DNA from: Allobosea sp.
Lineage (GTDB): Bacteria; Pseudomonadota; Alphaproteobacteria; Rhizobiales; Beijerinckiaceae
Assembly (NCBI RefSeq): GCF_017308075.1
Contig: NZ_JAFKFX010000024.1
Coordinates: 186,001 to 250,000, forward strand
Direction: 5' to 3'
DNA: 64,000 nt
The notes under the pieces were generated by a model. The model did no database searches. It was not told the origin of the DNA and saw only the letters and a program-made list of their open reading frames with translations. The position numbers and the translations under genes were made by a program. This document shows positions 18,045 to 26,485 of the stretch, piece by piece. Every line of letters starts with the position of its first letter. Positions within the stretch are counted from its first letter, which is position 1.

Positions 18045-18890
18045 ATGAGCGCGACGGTCTCCCGCTGGCGTGAGCCCAGTGTCCTGCCCGGCTTCGGCCT
18101 GGCGCTCGGCATCACGCTGACGGCGCTGTCGCTGATCGTCCTGATCCCGCTCGCCGCGCTGTTCCTGAAGGCGGCGAGCGCCGGCCCGGCCGACATCTGG
18201 GCCGTCGCGACCTCGCCGCGGACGCTCGCGGCACTGCGCCTCTCCTTCTTCGGCGCGCTCTTTGCCGCCACGGTCAACGCCGTGTTCGGGTTGATCCTGG
18301 CCTGGGTTCTGGTGCGCTACGAGTTTCCGGGCCGGCGCCTGATCGACGCCGCGGTCGACCTGCCCTTCGCTCTGCCGACCGCCGTCGCCGGTATCGCGCT
18401 GGCGGCGATCTACGCGCCCAATGGCTGGGTCGGCGGCCTGCTCGCGCCTTACGACATCAAGGTCGCCTACACGCCGCTCGGCGCGATGGTGGCGCTGATC
18501 TTCATCGGCCTGCCCTTCGTCGTGCGCACCGTCCAGCCCGTTCTGGAGGAGCTGCCGGCGGATATCGAGGAGGCCGCGGCTCTGCTCGGCGCCAGCCGCT
18601 GGCGCACCGTCTTCCAGGTGCTGCTGCCGCCGGTCCTGCCGGCGCTGATGACCGGCTTCGTGCTCGCCTTCGCCCGGGCTGTCGGCGAATACGGTTCGGT
18701 GATCTTCATCGCCGGCAATGTGCCGATGGTCTCGGAGATCGCGCCGCTGCTGATCGTGATCCGGCTGGAGCAGTTCGACTATGCCGGCGCGGCCGTGGTC
18801 GCCACCCTGATGCTGCTGCTGTCCTTCGCCCTGATCCTGCTGGTCAATCTCGTCCAGGCCCGCGCTCGAAGGAGGTTCGGCAATGTCTGA
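18045..18890 (+). CDS. cysT: Sulfate ABC transporter permease CysT (CysU)
   Basis: Inner-membrane permease subunit, 281 residues, with about six membrane segments. The EAA loop that docks to CysA is seen as [21 protein letters not shown] near residue 180-200 (key residues E, AA, LGAS, W). [11 protein letters not shown]-like signature ([14 protein letters not shown]) is typical of CysT/CysW. It overlaps cysW by 8 bases and follows the binding protein by 3. Confidence 0.95.
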   Translation: MSATVSRWREPSVLPGFGLALGITLTALSLIVLIPLAALFLKAASAGPADIWAVATSPRTLAALRLSFFGALFAATVNAVFGLILAWVLVRYEFPGRRLIDAAVDLPFALPTAVAGIALAAIYAPNGWVGGLLAPYDIKVAYTPLGAMVALIFIGLPFVVRTVQPVLEELPADIEEAAALLGASRWRTVFQVLLPPVLPALMTGFVLAFARAVGEYGSVIFIAGNVPMVSEIAPLLIVIRLEQFDYAGAAVVATLMLLLSFALILLVNLVQARARRRFGNV

Positions 18891-19776
18891 TGCGAGCCTC
18901 CCCCTTCAGGCGGAAGACCTCGAGCCCGTCCGTGCTGCGAGGCGCATCTCCGGCGAATCCCGGCTGGTGCAATGGCTGCTGGTCGCGATTTCCCTGGCCT
19001 TCCTCTGCCTGTTCCTCTTCCTGCCGCTGATCACGGTCTTCGTCGAAGCCGGTGCACGGGGCTGGCAGGCCTATCGCGAAGCCATCCTCGAGCCCGACGC
19101 GCTCGCCGCCATCCGCCTGACGCTGCTCGTCGCCGCGATCGCGGTGCCCTTCAACATCGTCATCGGCATCGCTGCCGCCTGGGCGATCGCCAAGTTCGAG
19201 TTCCGCGGCAAGAGCCTGCTGACCAGCTTCATCGACCTGCCCTTCTCGGTCTCACCGGTGATCTCGGGCCTGGTCTTCGTGCTGCTCTTCGGAGCCCAGG
19301 GCTATTTCGGCCCCTGGCTGAAGGCGAACGACATCCAGATCGTCTTCGCCTTGCCCGGTATCGTGCTGGCGACGATCTTCGTCACCTTCCCCTTCGTCGC
19401 CCGCGAGCTCATCCCGCACATGCAGTCGCTCGGCTCGGCCGAGGAGGAGACGGCGCTGACGCTCGGCGCGTCGCCCTGGCGCACCTTCCTGACCGTGACG
19501 CTGCCAAATGTGAAATGGAGCCTGTTCTACGGCGTCCTGCTCTGCAACGCCCGTGCGATGGGCGAATTCGGCGCCGTTGCCGTGGTTTCCGGCAAGATCC
19601 GCGGCCTGACCAACACCATGCCGCTGCATGTCGAGATCCTCTATAATGAATACATGGGCGCCGCCGCCTTCGCCGTCGCTTCGCTGCTGGCGGGCCTGGC
19701 CCTCGTCACGCTCGCCCTGAAAACCCTGCTGGAATGGCATTTCGCCGACGCGATCGCCGCCAGCCGACGTCATTGA
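18883..19776 (+). CDS. cysW: Sulfate ABC transporter permease CysW
   Basis: Second permease subunit, 297 residues, six membrane segments. The EAA-type loop is [16 protein letters not shown], and [20 protein letters not shown] followed by [15 protein letters not shown] is the usual CysW signature. The short cytoplasmic N-terminus (about 28 residues before the first helix) is normal. GGAGG shortly before the ATG lies inside the end of cysT, so translation is coupled. cysA follows after 11 bases. Confidence 0.95.
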   Translation: MSDASLPLQAEDLEPVRAARRISGESRLVQWLLVAISLAFLCLFLFLPLITVFVEAGARGWQAYREAILEPDALAAIRLTLLVAAIAVPFNIVIGIAAAWAIAKFEFRGKSLLTSFIDLPFSVSPVISGLVFVLLFGAQGYFGPWLKANDIQIVFALPGIVLATIFVTFPFVARELIPHMQSLGSAEEETALTLGASPWRTFLTVTLPNVKWSLFYGVLLCNARAMGEFGAVAVVSGKIRGLTNTMPLHVEILYNEYMGAAAFAVASLLAGLALVTLALKTLLEWHFADAIAASRRH

Positions 19777-19787
19777 GAGCTCGTCCC

Positions 19788-20834
19788 ATGTCCGTCGCCG
19801 TCACCATCGAAACCGTCGAGAAGCGCTTCCAGAACTTCCCTGCCCTGCGCGGCGTCTCGCTCGACATTCAGCCCGGCGAACTTGTCGCCCTGCTCGGCCC
19901 TTCCGGCTCGGGCAAGACCACGCTGCTGCGCGTCATCGCCGGGCTGGAGCAGGCCGAGCGCGGGCGTGTGCTCTTTGGCGGCACCGACACCCGCGATCTC
20001 TCCCTGCGCGACCGGCGCATCGGCTTCGTCTTCCAGCACTACGCGCTGTTCAAGACCATGACCGTGGCTGAGAACGTTGCCTTCGGGCTGAAATCGCGCC
20101 CGCGCGGCGAGCGGCCGGAGCCGGCCGAGATTCGCCGCCGCGTCTCCGAACTGCTCGAACTGATCCAGCTTCCCGGGCTGGAGAAACGCTATCCGAGCCA
20201 GCTTTCGGGTGGCCAGCGCCAGCGCGTCGCCCTTGCCCGCGCCCTCGCCATCGAACCGCGCGTGCTGCTGCTCGACGAGCCTTTCGGCGCGCTCGACGCC
20301 AAGGTCCGCAAGGAATTGCGCGCCTGGCTGCGCCAATTGCATCAGCGCACCGGCCACACCACCGTCTTCGTCACCCACGACCAGGAAGAGGCGCTCGAAC
20401 TCGCCGACCGTGTCGCGATCCTGAGCGATGGCCGGCTCGAACAGGTCGGCTCGCCCGACGATGTCTACGACCATCCGGCGACACCTTTCGTCTGCGAATT
20501 CCTCGGCGACGCCAACCATCTGCCGGTCAAGGTCGTCGGCAGCCAAGCCTTCTTCCGCGATCGGCCGGTGCTCGGTGGTCTTTCCCAGAACAAGAGCGGC
20601 CCGGCCTCGCTCTATGTCCGTCCGCAGCATCTGCGCATCGTCGACGATGCGCCGCTCGCCTTGCCCGGCATCGTCGAGCATCTGCGTCGCAACGGACCGC
20701 TGCGCCGCGCCGAGGTCGCCGTCGAGGGCCTGCCGAAACGCCTCGACGTCGATCTCGCCAGCCAGGTCGCCCCGGCGATCGGCGAGCGCGTGCGGCTGCG
20801 CATCTCGCATGGCAGCCTGTTCGCTGCGGCCTGA
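19788..20834 (+). CDS. cysA: Sulfate ABC transporter ATP-binding protein CysA
   Basis: ATPase that drives the CysT/CysW permease, 348 residues. Walker [10 protein letters not shown], the Q-loop FQHYALF, the signature [15 protein letters not shown], Walker [12 protein letters not shown] and the switch His in [11 protein letters not shown] are all intact. The C-terminal third is the TOBE-type regulatory domain. The ATG at 19788 follows cysW directly; the frame is open for 18 codons further up inside cysW, but the family start is [10 protein letters not shown]. Confidence 0.96.
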   Translation: MSVAVTIETVEKRFQNFPALRGVSLDIQPGELVALLGPSGSGKTTLLRVIAGLEQAERGRVLFGGTDTRDLSLRDRRIGFVFQHYALFKTMTVAENVAFGLKSRPRGERPEPAEIRRRVSELLELIQLPGLEKRYPSQLSGGQRQRVALARALAIEPRVLLLDEPFGALDAKVRKELRAWLRQLHQRTGHTTVFVTHDQEEALELADRVAILSDGRLEQVGSPDDVYDHPATPFVCEFLGDANHLPVKVVGSQAFFRDRPVLGGLSQNKSGPASLYVRPQHLRIVDDAPLALPGIVEHLRRNGPLRRAEVAVEGLPKRLDVDLASQVAPAIGERVRLRISHGSLFAAA

Positions 20835-20897
20835 CCCTCTCGCTTCGCGCGCCGCGCCGGGCTATTCCGATAGCGAACCAGGCCGAAGGAGATGGCG

Positions 20898-21335
20898 ATG
20901 AAAGCGCGCGCAAAATGGGTCGAGGGCATGGCCTTCATGGGTGAGGCCGGCAGCGGTCACGCCGTGGTCATGGACGGCGCCCCTGAATATGGCGGCCGCA
21001 ATATCGGCATCCGCCCAATGGAGATGCTGCTCATCGGGCTCGCCGGCTGCACCGGTTTCGACGTGGTGCAGATCCTCAAGAAGGGCCGCGAGAACGTCAC
21101 CGGCTGCGAGGTCGAGGTCGAGGCGCAGCGCGCGGCGGAAGATCCCAAGGTCTTCACCAGGATCCATATCTCCTATCGGATCAGCGGGCGCGGCCTCTCC
21201 CCGGCCAAGGCCGAGCGTGCCGTCGCATTGTCGAAGGAAAAATACTGCTCGGCTTCGATCATGCTCGGCGCGACCGCGGAAATGAGCGCCTCGCTCGAGG
21301 TTATCGACGAGTTGAAGCAGGTGGCAGCCGAATGA
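20898..21335 (+). CDS. OsmC-family peroxiredoxin-like protein
   Basis: A 145-residue cytoplasmic OsmC/Ohr-type protein; members reduce organic hydroperoxides with a cysteine pair. The two expected cysteines are present in GLAGCTGFD and EKYCSASIML. RPMEMLLIGLAGC is a typical OsmC helix. The start was set at 20898 because AAGGAG ends directly against an upstream ATG at 20892, which leaves no spacing there but 6 bases to the second ATG. It follows cysA by 63 bases and overlaps the rhodanese gene as ATGA, which ties it to sulfur handling. Confidence 0.9.
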   Translation: MKARAKWVEGMAFMGEAGSGHAVVMDGAPEYGGRNIGIRPMEMLLIGLAGCTGFDVVQILKKGRENVTGCEVEVEAQRAAEDPKVFTRIHISYRISGRGLSPAKAERAVALSKEKYCSASIMLGATAEMSASLEVIDELKQVAAE

Positions 21336-22195
21336 GCGATTTCCCCGTATCCGGACTGGTTTCGCCCGAGATCCTGCAGGCCTCTCTCGGCCGAAGCGAC
21401 CTCGTCATCCTCGACATCCGCAGCACGGCCGAAGGCGGCCGGGCAGCGTTCGAGGCCGGCCACATCCCCGGAGCGGTGCACAGCGACTATGCCGCCGATG
21501 GCTGGCGCGCCAGGATCGGCAATGCGCCCGGCATGCTGCCGCCGCTCGACCATCTCGCCGCCCTTGCCGGCAGGCTCGGCACCCGGCCGGAAAGCCGGGT
21601 CGTGATCGTTCCGGCCGGCCTCGCCGCCACCGATCTCGCTGCGGCGGCGCGCGTCTACTGGACGCTGAAGCTGATCGGCCATGGCCAGCAGGCGATTCTC
21701 GATGGCGGCTTCAAGGGTTGGCAGGCCGCCCCGGAGCGCCAGGTCGCGACCGGTCCGTCGCAGCCCAGGCCGGCCGAGCCTTATCCCGTGGTCGTGAAGC
21801 AGGAACTGCGCAGCACGGCGGATGCGACCTTCGTCGCCGCACGCGGCAAGCTCGCGACCTTGGTCGATGCGCGCGCCGCCAGTTATTTCGACGGTCGCGA
21901 AAAGGCGGCCGAGGCGACGCGCGCCGGCCATATCCCGGGCGCGGTCTCGCGCGACTATGCGGCGGCCTTCGATACGGTCACCGGCAAGCTCAAGTCGCGG
22001 GACGATCTCGGCGCGCTCTATGGATCCGTGCCCGGCGGTCCGGCGATCTCCTATTGCAACACCGGCCACACGGCGGCTCTGAACTGGTTTGTGCTCTCCG
22101 AGGTGCTCGGTCGCGACGAGGTCTCGCTCTATGACGGCTCGATGACCGACTGGACCCAGGATCCCGAGCGGCCGGTCGCAACCGCGGCCGGCTAA
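21332..22195 (+). CDS. Tandem-domain sulfurtransferase (rhodanese)
   Basis: Transfers sulfane sulfur from a donor such as thiosulfate or mercaptopyruvate to a thiophilic acceptor. The 287-residue protein has two rhodanese domains. The C-terminal one has active-site Cys242 in YCNTGHTA and the entry motif GHIPGAVSRDY. The N-terminal one has GHIPGAVHSDY but VIVPAGLAATD in place of the cysteine loop, so it is non-catalytic, as is normal for the family. Translation is coupled to the OsmC gene by an ATGA overlap. Last gene of the sulfur block; a strong hairpin follows. Confidence 0.92.
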   Translation: MSDFPVSGLVSPEILQASLGRSDLVILDIRSTAEGGRAAFEAGHIPGAVHSDYAADGWRARIGNAPGMLPPLDHLAALAGRLGTRPESRVVIVPAGLAATDLAAAARVYWTLKLIGHGQQAILDGGFKGWQAAPERQVATGPSQPRPAEPYPVVVKQELRSTADATFVAARGKLATLVDARAASYFDGREKAAEATRAGHIPGAVSRDYAAAFDTVTGKLKSRDDLGALYGSVPGGPAISYCNTGHTAALNWFVLSEVLGRDEVSLYDGSMTDWTQDPERPVATAAG

Positions 22196-22227
22196 GGCGT
22201 TTGGGGCGAGGCCGACACCATTCACGC

Positions 22228-22261
22228 GGCTTTCGGCATGATGACGATCATCCCGAAAGCC
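22228..22261. repeat. Long palindromic hairpin after the sulfur block
   Basis: GGCTTTCGGCATGAT (22228-22242) pairs with ATCATCCCGAAAGCC (22247-22261), 14 of 15 positions, with a 4-base loop GACG. Cores like CATGAT...CCCGAAA resemble the short palindromic repeats scattered between genes of Hyphomicrobiales. It lies 32 bases after the rhodanese stop and may also end transcription or stabilise the 3' end. No T-run follows. Confidence 0.65.
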
Positions 22262-22383
22262 ATCTTGAAACCCGCCTGCGCTCATCCGGCATTTGCAAAT
22301 TCGTCGAAAAAGGATCAAAGGAAGCGCCAATGCGCCGGCCCTGCCGCGCCTTTCCCTTTTCCTGACATCGAGTCCAGCCGCCG

Positions 22384-23703
22384 ATGAATGCCGTCGCGCC
22401 GAAAATCTCCTTCGTCTCGCTGGGGTGTCCCAAGGCCCTGGTCGACTCCGAGCGCATCATCACCTCGCTGCGCTCCGAGGGCTATGAGCTCAGCAAGAGC
22501 CATGCGGGCGCCGACCTCGTCATCGTCAACACCTGCGGGTTCCTCGACAGCGCCAAGCAGGAATCGCTCGAGGCGATCGGCTCGGCCATGGCCGAGAACG
22601 GCAAGGTGATCGTCACCGGCTGCATGGGCGCCGAGCCCGAGCAGATCCGTGGCGCCTTCCCGAACGTGCTCGCGATCACCGGCCCGCAGGCCTATGAGAG
22701 CGTCGTCTCGGCCGTCCATCAGGCGGTGCCGCCGAAGCATGACCCCTTCGTCGACCTAGTCCCCGAACAGGGCATCAAGCTGACGCCGCGCCACTACGCA
22801 TATTTAAAGATTTCAGAAGGTTGCAATAATCGTTGCAGCTTCTGCATCATCCCGAATCTGCGTGGCGACCTCGTCTCGCGGCCGATCGGCGAGGTGCTCC
22901 GCGAGGCCGAGAAGCTGGTCAAGGCCGGGGTCAAGGAACTCCTGGTGATCTCGCAGGACACCAGCGCCTACGGCCTCGACATCAAATACGCACCCTCGAT
23001 GTGGAAGGATCGCGAGATCCGCACCCGTTTCTTCGAGCTGGCGCGCGAGCTCGGCCAGATGGGCATCTGGGTGCGCCTGCACTATGTCTACCCCTATCCG
23101 CATGTCGACGAGGTCATCCCGCTGATGGCGGAAGGGCACGTTCTGCCCTATCTCGACATCCCCTTCCAGCACGCTTCGCCGAGCGTGCTGAAGGCGATGC
23201 ATCGGCCGGCCCATCACGAGAAGACGCTGGAGCGCATCGGCAAATGGCGGGAAATCTGCCCCGATCTCGCCATTCGCTCGACCTTCATCGTCGGCTTCCC
23301 CGGCGAGACCGAGGAGGATGTGGATTTCCTGCTCGACTGGCTGAAGGAAGCGAAGCTCGAGCGCGTCGGCTGCTTCAAATACGAGCCGGTGAAGGGCGCC
23401 AAGGCCAATGATCTCGGCCTGCCCGCCATCGCCGAGGAGGAGAAGGAAGCGCGCTGGCACCGCTTCATGAAGACCCAGGCGTTGGTCAGCGCCCGCCTCG
23501 CCAAGGCGAGGGTCGGCAAGCGCATTCCGGTGATCATCGACGAGGCCGGCCCGAGCGTCGCCAAGGGGCGCTCGAAATGGGATGCGCCGGAGATCGACGG
23601 CAATGTCTATGTTGCGAGCCGGAGGCCGCTGCGGCCGGGCGACATCGTCACGGTCAAGGTCGAGCGCGCCGACGCCTATGACCTCCACGGGGTTGCGGTC
23701 TGA
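22384..23703 (+). CDS. rimO: Ribosomal protein S12 methylthiotransferase RimO
   Basis: Radical-SAM enzyme that adds a methylthio group to the conserved Asp of ribosomal protein S12. The 439-residue protein has the N-terminal domain cysteines Cys15, Cys51 and Cys80, the radical-SAM motif Cys147-x3-Cys151-x2-Cys154 (GCNNRCSFC), and a C-terminal TRAM domain. [12 protein letters not shown] marks RimO rather than MiaB. Codons 139-150, just before and over the cysteine motif, are strikingly AT-rich (TTA, ATT, TCA, GAA, GGT, AAT, AAT, CGT in a row), unlike the rest of the gene. Confidence 0.96.
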   Translation: MNAVAPKISFVSLGCPKALVDSERIITSLRSEGYELSKSHAGADLVIVNTCGFLDSAKQESLEAIGSAMAENGKVIVTGCMGAEPEQIRGAFPNVLAITGPQAYESVVSAVHQAVPPKHDPFVDLVPEQGIKLTPRHYAYLKISEGCNNRCSFCIIPNLRGDLVSRPIGEVLREAEKLVKAGVKELLVISQDTSAYGLDIKYAPSMWKDREIRTRFFELARELGQMGIWVRLHYVYPYPHVDEVIPLMAEGHVLPYLDIPFQHASPSVLKAMHRPAHHEKTLERIGKWREICPDLAIRSTFIVGFPGETEEDVDFLLDWLKEAKLERVGCFKYEPVKGAKANDLGLPAIAEEEKEARWHRFMKTQALVSARLAKARVGKRIPVIIDEAGPSVAKGRSKWDAPEIDGNVYVASRRPLRPGDIVTVKVERADAYDLHGVAV

Positions 23704-23728
23704 CGGAACCTCTTGTCGCTTCCTCTGA

Positions 23729-23941
23729 TCAGGCGAAGCTCGCACCGACGACGCGCGGCATGCGGCGGATTTCGGCGACACGCCCGACACGCATCCGCGA
23801 GGGCTTTTCGAGCCGGGCCTGGCCCTCTTCGAGCTGCAGCGCGACGTTGATGGTCGGCCGGCTGGTCAGCTGGCCGAAGAGAACGGTCGCAACGATCAGG
23901 AAGGAGAGGCTGAAGCCTGCAAGGCGCAGGAAGCGGTACAT
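23729..23941 (-). CDS. Small membrane-anchored protein, unknown function
   Basis: A 70-residue product with one hydrophobic segment at about residues 7-25 followed by a soluble basic tail (RPTINVALQLEEGQARLEKPSRMRVGR in outline). It lies tail to tail with rimO, 25 bases away. I do not recognise a family. A weak GGA-type site precedes the ATG. The coding case rests on signal-anchor shape and lack of a better reading. Confidence 0.5.
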   Translation of the reverse strand: MYRFLRLAGFSLSFLIVATVLFGQLTSRPTINVALQLEEGQARLEKPSRMRVGRVAEIRRMPRVVGASFA

Positions 23942-24055
23942 GACGTAAGGTCCGGGAAGTGATTTGCTTCCCGGTCATTGCCGTCGGCAGAAGCGCTTTC
24001 GATTCTCGCTTTCGCCTGCTTTCGCTTTTTTCTCTTAGGGCGGCTTCGCGCCGGC

Positions 24056-25171
24056 TCATGCTGCGGCAGGCAGGGCCGGCTGCCAGCGAAGGACCGAGGC
24101 CCCTTGCCGTCTCGCTCGCTCCAGCCTGCGGCGACGGCCGAGGCGGCCGAGCCACCAGCCGAAGCGCTGCGCCGCCATGGCGAGCGCCAGCGCATAGCCG
24201 ATCAGGGCCAGCATCCAGCTCGCGGCGCTGAGGCTTAGCGTTCCGAGCACCAGGGCCGAACGGCCGAGCACCTTCAGTGTCGCCCGCAAGGTCGAAGGTT
24301 TCGCCGCTCCGAGCCGGGCCGCCTTGCCGATATCGCCGGCATCGTCGGCTATGGCGAGCACCTGCCGCAGGCCGCGCTGGCCGGTACGGGCATAGAGGAC
24401 ACCGGCATCCTGTCCGAGCGCCGTGAAGCGTGCCAGCGCTGCCGGGCGGACGATCCCGCCGGCCGCGACTTTCGCCGCGGCAAGGTCGAGCCGCGCGGCG
24501 GCGCCGAAGCTGGCGGCGAGTGCCGGCCTGTCGAGCGCGCCTGCGGCGGCACGGCCGAGACTGGCGGTGAGGGCCGGCGACAGCAGCTTCGCCTTGCCGG
24601 CGGCCTTGACGGCGCTCAGGCCACCACGGGCCGGCAGGCCGCCACCAAGGCTCACCCAGGTAGCGGCGCTGACGGCGAGCCCGACGGCCGAGAGTGCAAG
24701 AACGGTTTCGTCCGCGCCCTCCCCGCCGAGCAGCTTGCGTCCTTCGAGGGCAAGATCGCGCAGATCGCCAAAGCCGCTGACATCGCTCGCCAGCGCTCCG
24801 GCGAAGGCGGCGTCGCTATCGCGCGCTCCGGCGAGGAAACCATGTCCGAAATCGGAAGCGGAGCGCAGCCAGGCACCGTCGCGCAGCGCCTGGAGTCGCC
24901 GGAGCTGCTCGGGCGCCACCGCTATGCCGCGTTCGGCTGCGAGTGAGATGAAGCTGTCGGCGAGCTCGGCGTCGCCGGCATCGATCGCTGCGTCGATCCC
25001 CGTTGCAACGCGCGCCGCATCGAGGGTCTCGCCGAGGCGCAGCTGCGACAGCGCGACCGGGTCATCGGCGGCCATGTGAAGCTCCCACAGCCGCAAGGCC
25101 GGTGGTGCGACGAGCGCCCCAGCACCGGCGAGCCCGAGCGCCAGCAGCAGCGCCAGCCCCAACCTGTTCAT
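24056..25171 (-). CDS. Uncharacterised Ala/Leu-rich membrane protein
   Basis: A 371-residue product, strongly enriched in Ala, Gly and Leu. A signal anchor opens it (MNRLGLALLLALGLAGAGAL), a second hydrophobic stretch lies near the middle (VLALSAVGLAVSAATWVSLGG) and a third near the C-terminus (ALVLGTLSLSAASWMLALIG), followed by a very basic tail. Family not recognised. The ATG at 25171 was preferred over 25321 because the signal anchor begins there. The very low complexity is partly a product of the GC content, but the frame is open throughout and has membrane topology. Confidence 0.6.
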   Translation of the reverse strand: MNRLGLALLLALGLAGAGALVAPPALRLWELHMAADDPVALSQLRLGETLDAARVATGIDAAIDAGDAELADSFISLAAERGIAVAPEQLRRLQALRDGAWLRSASDFGHGFLAGARDSDAAFAGALASDVSGFGDLRDLALEGRKLLGGEGADETVLALSAVGLAVSAATWVSLGGGLPARGGLSAVKAAGKAKLLSPALTASLGRAAAGALDRPALAASFGAAARLDLAAAKVAAGGIVRPAALARFTALGQDAGVLYARTGQRGLRQVLAIADDAGDIGKAARLGAAKPSTLRATLKVLGRSALVLGTLSLSAASWMLALIGYALALAMAAQRFGWWLGRLGRRRRLERARRQGASVLRWQPALPAAA

Positions 25172-25271
25172 CCCGAAACCTGCTCGCAGCCCGCTCCAGC
25201 CGGAAAGCGCTTCCGGCAGGACCGTTCCTAAACGGCAATTCGGGCGGAATAGCGCTCCGGATGCTGCGGTG

Positions 25272-25315
25272 ACTGGAGCATTCTGCGCTTCGTTGAAACG
25301 CATGACTGCTCCAGT
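25272..25315. repeat. Intergenic inverted repeat
   Basis: ACTGGAGCA (25272-25280) and TGCTCCAGT (25307-25315) are perfect 9-base arms around 26 bases that themselves hold TGCG and CGCA. It lies 3' of the quinone oxidoreductase gene and could end its transcript on the minus strand. The GAGCATT core recurs near 34058 and 49839, and in reverse at 60545, so it may belong to a dispersed repeat family. Confidence 0.5.
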
Positions 25316-25362
25316 TCGCATTTTCTCCAGACGAACCGGCGCCCACTCCGCTCGAAAATGCG

Positions 25363-26337
25363 CTACGGAATAATCACCGTCGAGCCGGTGGTGCCGCGGC
25401 TTTCGAGGGCGCGATGGGCCGCAGCCGCCTCGGCCAGCGGGAAGCGGGCATTGATCGCCACCGTGACCTTGCCGGAGCTCACCGCGCCGAACAGGTTCTT
25501 CGCCATCTCGACCATGGTCTCGCGCTTGGCGGTATGCGTGTTGAGCGTCGGCCGGGTCACGTAGAGCGAGCCCTTGCTCGCCAGGATGCCGAGATTGACG
25601 CCGTCGACTGCGCCCGAGGCATTGCCGAAGCTCGCCAGCAGGCCGAATGGCTTCAGCGAGTCGAGCGAGGCGATGAAGGTGTCCTTGCCGACGCCGTCAT
25701 AGACCACGTCGCAACCCTGGCCACCGGTGATCTCCTTGACGCGCGCGGCGACGTCCTCCTCGCCGTAGAGAATGACGTGATCGGCGCCATGGGCCCTGGC
25801 GAGATCGGCCTTCTCTTTCGAGCCGGCGGTGCCGATCACCGTGGCGCCCAGCGCCTTGCCCCACTGGCAGAGAATGGTGCCGGTGCCACCGGCCGCGGCA
25901 TGGACGAGGATCGTGTCGCCCGGCTTAACCTTGTAGGTCCGGTGCAGCAGGTACTCGGCCGTCAGGCCTTTCAGCATCATGCTGGCGGCGGCCTCATAGG
26001 ACACCGCATCGGGCAAGGCCACGGCCGCAGCCGCGGGAATGATCCGCTCCTCGGCATAGGCGCCGAGGCCCGCGACGCAGGCGATACGGTCGCCCGGCTT
26101 GAACTCGGTGACGCCTTCGCCGACCGCGAGGACATCCCCGGCCGACTCGTTACCGGGCGTGAACGGGAGCTGCGGCGCCGGGTAGAGGCCGGTCCGGAAA
26201 TAGGTGTCGATGAAGTTGAGGCCGATGGCACGGTTGCGGATCAGCAGTTGACCGGGCCCCGGCGCCGGCAGCGCGATGTCTTCGAGTTGGAGCACGTCCG
26301 GTCCGCCGGTCTTGTGCACGCGAATGGCCTTCACCAT
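25363..26337 (-). CDS. NADPH:quinone oxidoreductase (zinc-less MDR family)
   Basis: A 324-residue soluble medium-chain reductase that reduces quinones with NADPH. The N-terminal GroES-like part has the GLNFIDTYFRTGLYP signature of quinone oxidoreductases; the Rossmann part has HAAAGGTGTILCQWGKALGA. Zinc-binding residues of alcohol dehydrogenases are absent, as expected. The ATG at 26337 has AGGAGA 7 bases upstream; longer open reading upstream lacks family features. It is divergent from the SulP transporter with a 148-base shared promoter region. Confidence 0.93.
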   Translation of the reverse strand: MVKAIRVHKTGGPDVLQLEDIALPAPGPGQLLIRNRAIGLNFIDTYFRTGLYPAPQLPFTPGNESAGDVLAVGEGVTEFKPGDRIACVAGLGAYAEERIIPAAAAVALPDAVSYEAAASMMLKGLTAEYLLHRTYKVKPGDTILVHAAAGGTGTILCQWGKALGATVIGTAGSKEKADLARAHGADHVILYGEEDVAARVKEITGGQGCDVVYDGVGKDTFIASLDSLKPFGLLASFGNASGAVDGVNLGILASKGSLYVTRPTLNTHTAKRETMVEMAKNLFGAVSSGKVTVAINARFPLAEAAAAHRALESRGTTGSTVIIP

Positions 26338-26485
26338 GGCAATCTCTCCTCGAGGCAGGTGCGCGACCATAGGGACTTGCATCCGGGCGGCGCAACGGCT
26401 GGACTGCGCATGGGGGTCGGCGTCCGGCGCGAGTCGCGTGCCGGAGCGCGGTCGGGCTGGTGGGATCGCAGCGCAGGAACAAGAC

